Below, in pieces: positions 14,580 through 21,384 of a stretch of 22,167 nucleotides of DNA. Every line of letters begins with the position of its first letter. The stretch's first letter is position 1. Origin of the DNA: 2-02-FULL-48-14 sp041645035. GTDB lineage: Bacteria; Patescibacteriota; Gracilibacteria; UBA1369; 2-02-FULL-48-14. The notes beneath the pieces are model-generated. The model was not told the origin of the DNA. It ran no database searches and saw only the letters and a list, made by a program, of their open reading frames with translations. The position numbers and the translations under genes are program-made. The stretch lies in NCBI GenBank assembly GCA_041645035.1, contig JBAZQU010000018.1:1-22167 (forward strand), read 5' to 3'.

Positions 14580-16145
14580 TTAGTGTTTGAAGCTGCGAAT
14601 GCCCGTGCAGACCATAGTCATGCCCAGTTCGTCGGCTTTTTTAATGACCTCTGCATCACGGATGGAGCCACCCGGTTGAATGACGGCACGAATACCGGCG
14701 GCATGAGCTTCTTCCACGGCATCCGGGAAAGGGAAAAAAGCGTCGGAAGCCATGACTGAGCCGGGAACTCGATCAGCCCCTTTGCGGCGAGCAATGATTA
14801 CGCTATCCACTCGAGACATTTGTCCGGCTCCGATTCCGGTTGCGCTACAACCTCCCACCGTGTTTTTCTTGGCAAACACAACGGCGTTACTTTTCACGTG
14901 TTTCACCAGAATGCGTGCGAAAAGCATGGCTTCGATTTCCTCCTCGGTGGGCGCTGCTTTAGTCACCACTTTGAAGTCTTTTGTAGTTACAATGTACTGA
15001 TCGGCGGTTTGGACAAGAATTCCTCCGGAAACTGTTTTGATACTGCGTTGATTGGGATTGCGACGAAGTTCTCCCGTCTCCAATAGGCGGAGGTTTTGCT
15101 TCTTACTGAGCAGCTCGAGAGCGCCTTTATCGAAAGAGGGCGTAACGACGATTTCCACAAAGAGTTTGTTGTCGATAATGTACTGAGCAATCTCTTGAGT
15201 GCAGGGACGATTGAGGGCAATTACGCAACCAAAGGCGGCCATTGGGTCCACTTGATAAGCCTCGGTAAAAGCATCGGTAATGCTGTCAGCCGTTGCACAC
15301 CCACATGGGTTTGTATGTTTAATGACTGCGGCCGCAGGCTTGTCAAAGTCTTTGACAAGTTCGAGAGCGCCGTCCGTGTCGATGATGTTATTGAAAGAGA
15401 GTTCTTTCCCTTGCAAAACTTTGGCATTGGTCACATTGGGAAATTGGTCAGTGGGATCTCGGAAAAAGACCGCTTTTTGATGTGGATTCTCCCCATAACG
15501 CAATTTCATCACTTTTTCGTAGTGCAAATCGAGCAGTTCAACAGGCTCGCCTTTGGAGCGGAGATATTCGGCAATCGCATGGTCGTAATGGGTGGTTTTT
15601 TCAAAAACTTTAACGGCTAGAGCGCGGCGGGTTTCAATACTTACGCCGCCCTGCTCGAGTTCTGCAATCACAACGGGATAATCTTTGATGGCGGTAAGTG
15701 CGGTTACAAACTTAAAATTCTTGGCGGCGCTTCGAAGCATGGCCGGACCACCAATGTCGATTTGCTCGATGGCTTCTTCTTCAGTGATGCCCTCTTTCTC
15801 CACCGTTTCACTGAACGGATAAAGATTGATTACCACCATGTCGATAGGTTTAATGCCATTTTTTTTGGCCTCGACTTCGTCGAGTGCGCGACGCATCAAA
15901 ATTCCGCCGTGCACCAGAGGATGCAGGGTTTTTACACGCCCGCCCATCATTTCAGGAAAGCCCGTGTAATCGGATACATCGATTACCGGGATGCCTGCTT
16001 CTTTGAGAGTTTTAGCCGTTCCACCTGTTGATAAAATTTCCGCACCGTGCCGAATAAGTGCTTCTGCGAGGGGCAGCAAGTCCGTTTTGTCGGACACACT
16101 GATCAGGGCGCGAGCAATCTTGCGGACTCCAGTGAGAGGATTCAT
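14580..16145 (-). CDS. purH: Bifunctional AICAR formyltransferase / IMP cyclohydrolase PurH
   Basis: 521 residues, full length for the family. The N-terminal IMP cyclohydrolase (MGS-like) domain, residues 1-195, shows ALISVSDKTDLLPLA, STGGTAKTLKEAG, DVSDYTGFPEMMGGRVKTLHP and IGGPAMLRSAAKN. The C-terminal AICAR transformylase holds the catalytic K276/H277 in IKHTNPCG, RYGENPHQ, SNAVVFAK, GAGQMSRVDS and SVMASDAFFPFPD, ending QPGGSIRDAEVI...TGIRSFKH. It transfers a formyl group from 10-formyl-THF to AICAR and closes the ring to IMP. Because the transferase site is intact, this enzyme would overlap with PurP. It follows yidD across a 57-bp gap containing a hairpin 17 bases before the ATG. Confidence 0.97.
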   Translation of the reverse strand: MNPLTGVRKIARALISVSDKTDLLPLAEALIRHGAEILSTGGTAKTLKEAGIPVIDVSDYTGFPEMMGGRVKTLHPLVHGGILMRRALDEVEAKKNGIKPIDMVVINLYPFSETVEKEGITEEEAIEQIDIGGPAMLRSAAKNFKFVTALTAIKDYPVVIAELEQGGVSIETRRALAVKVFEKTTHYDHAIAEYLRSKGEPVELLDLHYEKVMKLRYGENPHQKAVFFRDPTDQFPNVTNAKVLQGKELSFNNIIDTDGALELVKDFDKPAAAVIKHTNPCGCATADSITDAFTEAYQVDPMAAFGCVIALNRPCTQEIAQYIIDNKLFVEIVVTPSFDKGALELLSKKQNLRLLETGELRRNPNQRSIKTVSGGILVQTADQYIVTTKDFKVVTKAAPTEEEIEAMLFARILVKHVKSNAVVFAKKNTVGGCSATGIGAGQMSRVDSVIIARRKGADRVPGSVMASDAFFPFPDAVEEAHAAGIRAVIQPGGSIRDAEVIKKADELGMTMVCTGIRSFKH

Positions 16146-16162
16146 AAGGGGGAGACAGGGAC

Positions 16163-16179
16163 GCTCGCCTTCGGCGAGT
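16163..16179 (-). repeat. Hairpin repeat, copy 2 (yidD-purH junction)
   Basis: On the minus strand ACTCGCCGAAGGCGAGC folds as a 7-bp stem (one outer wobble pair) with a GAA loop. It ends 17 bases before the purH ATG, followed by a pyrimidine-rich tract. It is a near-copy of 16452-16468 with one compensatory pair change. It lacks a U-tract, so it is probably not a simple terminator. Confidence 0.65.
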
Positions 16180-16202
16180 GCTGGGAGAGCTTAACGACAT
16201 TT

Positions 16203-16433
16203 TCACGGTAAATCAAGCCCTCCTTTACTCCAAGGGTTACAGCGCAGGATGCGCCAGAATCCTTTGAGGACGCCGCGAATGGCTCCATATTTGCCAATAG
16301 CTTCGTGCATATACATGCTGCAAGAAGGGGCAAAGCGACAAAAACCACCCGGAAAAGCATGACGCAACCAAGAATGATCCGGGGAAAGGGTTTTCTGGTA
16401 GAGGCGAATGAGGAGCTGAAATAAATATTTCAT
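16203..16433 (-). CDS. yidD: Membrane protein insertion efficiency factor YidD
   Basis: 76 residues, typical length. The family signature is complete: LIRLYQKTLSP, then CRFAPSCSMYMHEAIGKYGAIRGVLKGFWRILRCNPWSKGGLDLP, with its three conserved Cys. YidD is a small peripheral inner-membrane protein that aids YidC-dependent insertion. In most bacteria it sits in the rpmH-rnpA-yidD-yidC cluster; here it is displaced among envelope and purine genes. Both flanking gaps contain a copy of the same small hairpin. The upstream base string TTTTCTCCT directly before the ATG resembles anti-Shine-Dalgarno rather than a ribosome-binding site. Confidence 0.95.
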   Translation of the reverse strand: MKYLFQLLIRLYQKTLSPDHSWLRHAFPGGFCRFAPSCSMYMHEAIGKYGAIRGVLKGFWRILRCNPWSKGGLDLP

Positions 16434-16451
16434 AGGAGAAAACAGGAGCAG

Positions 16452-16468
16452 ACTCGGCTTCGCCGAGT
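16452..16468 (-). repeat. Hairpin repeat, copy 1 (M23-yidD junction)
   Basis: On the minus strand ACTCGGCGAAGCCGAGT is a perfect 7-bp stem with a GAA loop; its core GCGAAGC is a known very stable mini-hairpin in DNA. It lies 1 base after the M23 stop and 18 bases before the yidD ATG, followed by a pyrimidine-rich tract. It matches copy 2 at 16163-16179. Confidence 0.7.
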
Positions 16469-16469
16469 A

Positions 16470-17660
16470 TTACCAAACCCCCATCACGCTGGGTGAAATC
16501 TTGGTCCCGTTGTACTCAAGTTCAAAGTGGAGATGGATTCCTGTAGCTCCATACACACGTCCGGTATTCCCCATTTTTCCAATGGCCTGGCCTTGGACGA
16601 CAGTGTCGCCGGTGGTCACGTAAATTTCTTCCATGTGGGCATAGTGGCTCTTATAGCCGTTCCCATGGTCGATCCAAATGTTCGTTCCATAGCCGCCATC
16701 CCAGCCTCCTGCGGAGGCGTATACGATCGTTCCGGAAGCGGCAGCAAGAATTGGAGGTTGGCTGCGATCTGCCACGTCATAAGCGTAGTGTCCGACACGG
16801 TAACCTTGTGAAATTATTCCCTTCGTCGGGCGAATCCAACCCTCGGCATTGGGGATTACTTCATACACTTCGGTGACGGGTAAATAAGTACCACCCACAT
16901 AGCCATAATCCTTAGAGCCGCTACTTTGATTGGTGGCGATATAAATGACCTCGGGCTGTCCATCTACGATAAAAATTTCTTCTCCTTCTATGAGTTGGCT
17001 ATCGTCTTCAATCGCATTGAATTCTTTAGTCTTATCTAAATTTCCTTTGTATTTGTCCATCAAGGCCACCAGAGTGCTTCCGGAAGAAACTTTCACGTAA
17101 ACTCCATCTTTTGGAGGAATGGTGAGCGTTTGACCGACTTTAAGATAGTCGCTGCTGCCTAGTGTAGGGTTGGCATAACGAATGGAGGAAACGGAAACTC
17201 CCCAACGGTATGCGATCATTGAGAGGGTTTCGCCGGGTTTAACCTCATGTTCGGTGCGTTCGGTGCGATTTTGATCGTAGGTTCCCTCTCCTTCAAGTGG
17301 AGTGGTTTTAATGATATAGCCCTCTTCATCGGTAATATAGGAAGTGGAAATGTCTAAAGAAAGATATTCTTTACCTGCGTTTTCTCCTCCGGAAGAGGCG
17401 GCCGTGCTGTTCACCGACGTAAGAATAAGCAACCCGATACTGAAAGTCGCCATTTGTGTATACAGACGGCGAGGCGCAGGCATGTGGTCCAGCGGATGCA
17501 TGAATCGAGACAGCCGTTTCTCCGAGGGCAGCAAAAAGAAAAAAATCTTTGCGACTCCCCTTTTGAAGTGAAACCAGATCTGCCCCGGCAAAGTGTGGTA
17601 TTGGCCTTCAAAGAGCTTCCTATGGCGCTCCTTTTTTGCCTCTATATTTACCTTACTCAT
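16470..17660 (-). CDS. Membrane-anchored LysM / M23 (LytM-type) endopeptidase
   Basis: 396 residues from the ATG at 17660. One membrane anchor lies at about 68-85 (TFSIGLLILTSVNSTAA). A LysM domain follows at about 136-183 (HEVKPGETLSMIAYRWGVSVSSIRYANP...LKVGQTLTIPP), then a second LysM-like stretch. The M23 peptidase domain (about 276-396) has its zinc ligands and catalytic His: HYAYD (H291, D295), SHYAHM (H339, H342) and HLHFE (H376, H378). It should cut peptide cross-links in peptidoglycan outside the membrane. An alternative TTG start at 17696 adds 12 residues and overlaps the DUF4012 stop by 4 bases (TTGA); ATG was preferred because the extra residues look unlike family starts, but the choice is uncertain. 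Neighbours are all envelope-related. Confidence 0.9.
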   Translation of the reverse strand: MSKVNIEAKKERHRKLFEGQYHTLPGQIWFHFKRGVAKIFFFLLPSEKRLSRFMHPLDHMPAPRRLYTQMATFSIGLLILTSVNSTAASSGGENAGKEYLSLDISTSYITDEEGYIIKTTPLEGEGTYDQNRTERTEHEVKPGETLSMIAYRWGVSVSSIRYANPTLGSSDYLKVGQTLTIPPKDGVYVKVSSGSTLVALMDKYKGNLDKTKEFNAIEDDSQLIEGEEIFIVDGQPEVIYIATNQSSGSKDYGYVGGTYLPVTEVYEVIPNAEGWIRPTKGIISQGYRVGHYAYDVADRSQPPILAAASGTIVYASAGGWDGGYGTNIWIDHGNGYKSHYAHMEEIYVTTGDTVVQGQAIGKMGNTGRVYGATGIHLHFELEYNGTKISPSVMGVW

Positions 17661-17681
17661 CTTGTGAATTCTTGCACAAAA

Positions 17682-17694
17682 GACCCTTTGGGTC
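17682..17694 (-). other. Small hairpin at the DUF4012-M23 junction
   Basis: GACCC-AAA-GGGTC (minus strand), a 5-bp stem overlapping the DUF4012 stop codon and the alternative TTG start of the M23 gene. It is too short and lacks a U-tract for a terminator. It could influence start choice. Confidence 0.3.
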
Positions 17695-19792
17695 AATGGT
17701 AGAGCAAGGTCACGTGCATGTCGTTTTGAAGCGTGCCGGACAAAATATAGTCCATGCCTTCTTTGATATCAGTGGCGAGCGGGTAGCCGGAGAGCATCGT
17801 ATCATTAGGCGCGATCACGGTTTTTTCAAAAGTCACAGCTTTGAGGCCGGGTTGTTTGAAGAGATCGAAGTCATATTCTTCAAAGTCTCCGTGAAAATCC
17901 CATGGAAGCGCGAAGTGAAGAGTGAAAGATTTAGACGTGCCGGGCTCTACGGTTTGATCGACATAATAATAAGAGAGATCTTGCAACGGATCGTAGTAGA
18001 ATTGAACCTCATCGCGAAGGATGCCTTCGGTCTCCAAAATGGTGGCATGTGCGGGAATGTAAATTCGAATACCACTATGATTGGCGGCATTGCCTAAAGT
18101 CTGTTCGAGGCCCGGATTCCAGGCGGTGAAGCCGTACGTGGCGAGAGTGCTTTTGAGCCAGTTTTGAGTGGCGGCATTGTATGTGTGAGTGCGCGTGATG
18201 GTGACAGAGGAAACCATACTGCCGTCCTCAAAAATTTGAGTATCGTGCTGAAGGTGGGTTTCCATATAACGATCCGTTTTATTGGCGCCGATATTAGTGA
18301 AAATCGGCATGAAGAAATCGTTGTCGAGCGTAGAAAGTTCCGGAAGGTCGCCGGTCATGCCGAGCGAGCTAAAAAGCTCTTCGACTGCGGGGTCGCGATG
18401 GTAAAAGAGAATTTGTTTTTTGTGAGACTCGTCGAGCAACGTGAGAGCGGCATTGGTTTTAACGTTATCATCTTCAAACTTATCCATAAAGGCGCTGAGT
18501 AATTCACCTAAAATGGCTTTGGGATTTCCCTTATTTACTTTCGCTTCCACTAAAGTGCTGATCACGGCAGGGAATGTTTCTGCAGTAATTTCTTTGGCGA
18601 GTGAAGGCAATTTTAGCGGTCCCGTATCATCCAAAAGGGCTTGAGCCGCAGAGAGGTTCACGCCGATGACACCGTCCACACCGGGACCACCTTCTTCTTG
18701 CAGAAACCAGATGGCTTTTTCGGCGGACACGGGAAAGTCGGCGGAAATATTGCTGTCGCGAAGGCGCCACTGCGAGGTCAGTGCTCTGAGTTCATGCACG
18801 GGTACTTCCAAATCTTCAAAGTAGCGGCCGTCAAAATCATAAACATCATGGAATTCAAGGTTTGCAATTCGGCCGTCATTCACTTCGAGTATGGCGATAC
18901 TACCAATGAAGCCTCCACCAATGCGCATCTCGTCATTGTTTTGCAGTAAAATCAAATAATGCTGAGGCGTGCGATCTCCAAGAGCGGTTAAAAGTGGTTC
19001 CTTGGCGGAGACCCATAAATCAAAAAAGGAGGTGAGTGCCGTGAGTTTTTCTTCAAAATCCGCGAATTTATCCTCGTAACCGGTACCGCTCAAATCTACT
19101 TCGGAGAGTGACGTGGTGATTGTGTGAAGTTTGGCGGCCGAAGGTTCAAGTTCTTCTTCAGAAATTTTTCGTAAATAGTCTGTGAGTGAGCCGGTTTCAG
19201 GCAAAGTGGTAAAAGCTGTGCGAGCCGCGGCAATAGACTGCCCCACTTCCGCCATCAATGTCCCAGCGTTCAGTAAATTTTCCAAACTTTGAACCTGTTT
19301 TGGCTGCGAAAGCCATTCAGAGTTTCCTTGTAGCAAAAAGGCTCCTTTCGCTTTGGCTTCTTCAAAGAGTTGCTCAGCGTCATCAAACAAAGCCAGATCA
19401 GCCCCTTGTTCTCCTGTTAAAACCGACTCACTTGCCCCTTGCAAAGACAAAAAAGCTTCGCCGGCCAGGGCCAGGGCTTCCTTTCCTTCCTTTTTTCCGA
19501 GAAAGAAAATTTGCCCCAAGTTCAATATGAGGATAACCAGTAGCGCGGCGGCCACCATCGGTACACGCCCCAGTCCGCGGCGATACAACGGTAATTCATC
19601 AAGCATACAAATAGCGCCGTGTCCTTTGCTTTTTGCTTTAATTTCTTCCTTCAAATCCACACTCACTTCCGCATGCGCTTCTTTTTTCTTTCCGCCATCC
19701 ACATCTTTCAAATTGATGACATGTTTGGACAGCTCCAGAAGTTCCGGCTCGTCGTGAAAGTCTTCGGGGCCGATGTTTAGCTTTGTTGCCAT
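17693..19792 (-). CDS. DUF4012 membrane-anchored extracellular protein
   Basis: 699 residues. An N-terminal cytoplasmic tail of about 75 residues is followed by one membrane helix (about 77-98, VPMVAAALLVILILNLGQIFFLG). A helical stalk spans about 100-270. The DUF4012 core starts at HYLILLQNNDEMRIGGGFIGSIAILEVNDGRI (279-309) and includes DSNISADFPVSAEKAIWFLQEEGG...VDGVIGVNLSAAQALLDDTGPL. The C-terminal third (about 520-699) is beta-rich and may be an Ig-like region (TITRTHTYNAATQNW; SFTLHFALPWDF). DUF4012 proteins are common in CPR and Gram-positive bacteria, and their biochemical role is unknown; the LytR-CpsA-Psr association often proposed suggests work on surface polymers. TGA stop overlaps the alternative start of the M23 gene. 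Confidence 0.9.
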   Translation of the reverse strand: MATKLNIGPEDFHDEPELLELSKHVINLKDVDGGKKKEAHAEVSVDLKEEIKAKSKGHGAICMLDELPLYRRGLGRVPMVAAALLVILILNLGQIFFLGKKEGKEALALAGEAFLSLQGASESVLTGEQGADLALFDDAEQLFEEAKAKGAFLLQGNSEWLSQPKQVQSLENLLNAGTLMAEVGQSIAAARTAFTTLPETGSLTDYLRKISEEELEPSAAKLHTITTSLSEVDLSGTGYEDKFADFEEKLTALTSFFDLWVSAKEPLLTALGDRTPQHYLILLQNNDEMRIGGGFIGSIAILEVNDGRIANLEFHDVYDFDGRYFEDLEVPVHELRALTSQWRLRDSNISADFPVSAEKAIWFLQEEGGPGVDGVIGVNLSAAQALLDDTGPLKLPSLAKEITAETFPAVISTLVEAKVNKGNPKAILGELLSAFMDKFEDDNVKTNAALTLLDESHKKQILFYHRDPAVEELFSSLGMTGDLPELSTLDNDFFMPIFTNIGANKTDRYMETHLQHDTQIFEDGSMVSSVTITRTHTYNAATQNWLKSTLATYGFTAWNPGLEQTLGNAANHSGIRIYIPAHATILETEGILRDEVQFYYDPLQDLSYYYVDQTVEPGTSKSFTLHFALPWDFHGDFEEYDFDLFKQPGLKAVTFEKTVIAPNDTMLSGYPLATDIKEGMDYILSGTLQNDMHVTLLYH

Positions 19793-19803
19793 GAAATAAG
19801 GAT

Positions 19804-19817
19804 GTAGCTTTCGCTAC
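19804..19817 (-). other. GAAA-loop hairpin at the DUF3352-DUF4012 junction
   Basis: On the minus strand GTAGC-GAAA-GCTAC is a 5-bp stem closed by a GNRA tetraloop. It begins 1 base after the stop of the upstream gene and ends 11 bases before the DUF4012 ATG. The position mirrors the hairpins around yidD. No U-tract follows. Confidence 0.45.
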
Positions 19818-19818
19818 C

Positions 19819-21312
19819 TTATTGCTTAGCCTCCGTTTCACTGCGGCTTGGAAGCAAGGAAGTTCGGGTGAAAACTCCGTCATCAAAGATCTTTCGAGTA
19901 GACATAAGGCGCGTGAGAGTGGACAAACGTACCCCAAGTATATCCCCTTCCGGTAAAAATGCACTATCTAAAATCCAGATTTCGTTTGACCCGGGAAGCA
20001 GCACGGAAATTTCCTCTAAATCACGTCCACTTTGTCTACCATCTTTGACGTAGAGCACGGTTAATAAAGTTTCTTCAGAAGCGGTGACTATGGCGGCATC
20101 TTCGGTGAAAGTGAAAGCGGCTATAGTTTTTTCTCCGGCTTTCAACAGTAAATAGGGGTGACCTTCGTATTCCTTGGGGGACTCCGTGAGAGCGGTGACT
20201 TCCGCTTTTTCTTCTCCTTTTTCGTCAACGTAGGTTTGCTTGAACGAGTAGTTTTGCAAAAATTTGTTTTTCAAAGTCTCCGCTTTTTGTAGATCTTCCT
20301 CGTTCTCCAGTTCCAAAATGAAGAGAAAATCTTCAGGAGAAGTCCAACCAAAATAACTTTCGCCATCCAGTAGTGCCAAGGCTTCGCTTAAATCGGTGTC
20401 TCCAAAAAAATCTCTCAAATTAGACTCCAAGGTGGATGTAAAAATCATTTCTCCCGTGCTGCCGAGTTTGGCAAAAATTTCCTGCATGCGCGTGACTTGT
20501 GCGGCCAGGTTTTGTGCCCCCCACTCCCAAGCAAAAGCTTTAGTCCAGGGTAAAAATTTCTGTTCATAATTCACGTCCGGATGAAAATACGCCCCACTAA
20601 TTACGTTCTTATCCACAGCTGTGAAACTTTCCGCATACCAGCCCTGGGGTTCCATTCGTATGCTGGCTCCCCACGCGGGGAAAATTTGCAAAATAGATTT
20701 TAAAAATAGGGATTGTGGAAAAAATTCCTGAGCAGTTTCCAAATTAACGTAAACGAAACCACTTTCAAGGTGACCCACGCGACCACGTACATTTTGGTAG
20801 TGCTCATTATCTTCCAAACCAGGACCGGGTGCGTCCACCGCGACCAGGGCTTCTGGAGAACCGGAAAAAACTAAAAAGTCCCCCTCAAATTTAAAACACA
20901 GCGACTCTATTTCAAAACAACGAATGTCCTCATTTAATGCATTATTTTTGAGCTCCTCTCCCTCCACCAAAGCGGTAAAAAAGTCTTCCGCGCCTTGCTT
21001 GGATTTTACTTCCAAAAACTCCACCGCATTGCCATCAATCCATGCTACTCCGAGGTCACGTTTAAACCAGGTAAGTTCGTTTAAAGGCACTCCGATAAAT
21101 TCTTTCAAATAAGCTTCGTCCACGGGCGAGCCGCTGGCAACAAAGTCTTCCATGTTTACCACAAAAAATGCGTCGGTTTCTATCGGTAAAATTTCCGCCA
21201 AATTTGACAAACGCTCCAGTCTAAAACTGAGCGCAAAAAGCAACAATCCCAGTAAAAGAACCGTCGGAACCAGAATGAGTCCTTCCCCAAGCCACGCTTT
21301 TAATCGGTCCAT
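19819..21312 (-). CDS. DUF3352-like membrane-anchored protein
   Basis: 497 residues. A single N-terminal membrane helix (about 11-31, LILVPTVLLLGLLLFALSF) is followed by a large outside domain. The start of that domain, LAEILPIETDAFFVVNMEDF, and later LFILELENEEDLQKAETLKNKF plus YLLLKAGEKTIAAFTFTEDAAIVTASEETLLTVL, fit the DUF3352 pattern of repeated beta-alpha units in which a protein asks for values at 'ILP...ALFVVNLEDF'. The family has no known activity. It is the first gene of the long minus-strand run, read from the divergent promoter shared with alaS, and is 27 bases upstream of the DUF4012 gene. Its assignment to the family is from memory of motif style and moderate. Confidence 0.8.
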   Translation of the reverse strand: MDRLKAWLGEGLILVPTVLLLGLLLFALSFRLERLSNLAEILPIETDAFFVVNMEDFVASGSPVDEAYLKEFIGVPLNELTWFKRDLGVAWIDGNAVEFLEVKSKQGAEDFFTALVEGEELKNNALNEDIRCFEIESLCFKFEGDFLVFSGSPEALVAVDAPGPGLEDNEHYQNVRGRVGHLESGFVYVNLETAQEFFPQSLFLKSILQIFPAWGASIRMEPQGWYAESFTAVDKNVISGAYFHPDVNYEQKFLPWTKAFAWEWGAQNLAAQVTRMQEIFAKLGSTGEMIFTSTLESNLRDFFGDTDLSEALALLDGESYFGWTSPEDFLFILELENEEDLQKAETLKNKFLQNYSFKQTYVDEKGEEKAEVTALTESPKEYEGHPYLLLKAGEKTIAAFTFTEDAAIVTASEETLLTVLYVKDGRQSGRDLEEISVLLPGSNEIWILDSAFLPEGDILGVRLSTLTRLMSTRKIFDDGVFTRTSLLPSRSETEAKQ

Positions 21313-21331
21313 AGAAAGTCAAAGTGGACAC

Positions 21332-21375
21332 AGTGTAGCATAAAGATTTTTTTTTAAAACAGGCTATGCTAAAAT
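21332..21375. promoter_or_regulatory. Symmetrical divergent promoter (DUF3352-like operon and alaS)
   Basis: A perfect 7-bp inverted repeat, TAGCATA (21336-21342) and TATGCTA (21365-21371), spans 22 bases. Each arm forms the start of an extended -10: TGCTAAAAT on the + strand (21367-21375) and TGCTACACT on the - strand (21340-21332). Predicted transcripts begin about 3 bases before the alaS ATG and about 13 before the operon ATG. No convincing -35 boxes are seen. A run of nine T lies between the arms. Confidence 0.55.
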
Positions 21376-21384
21376 GCCCGCACT

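Noticed and set aside
15096..15620. 174-residue open frame on the + strand, and similar frames at 12684-13235, 18164-18502 and 8857-9405
   Set aside because: All are complementary to genes with strong family motifs (purH, purP, DUF4012, VirD4-like) and show no motifs of their own.
16452..16468. Rho-independent terminator after the M23 gene
   Set aside because: The stem is good but no U-tract follows on the minus strand, and a near-copy recurs just before purH at a fixed distance from the ATG, which fits a start-proximal element better.
17661..17696. TTG start for the M23 peptidase
   Set aside because: It would overlap the DUF4012 stop in a plausible way, but adds 12 unremarkable residues, needs a rare start codon and has no ribosome-binding site; ATG at 17660 was preferred, not proved.
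21343..21364. Run of nine T between the divergent promoters as a terminator
   Set aside because: No adjacent GC-rich stem precedes it on either strand, and its place between two divergent starts leaves no transcript to end.
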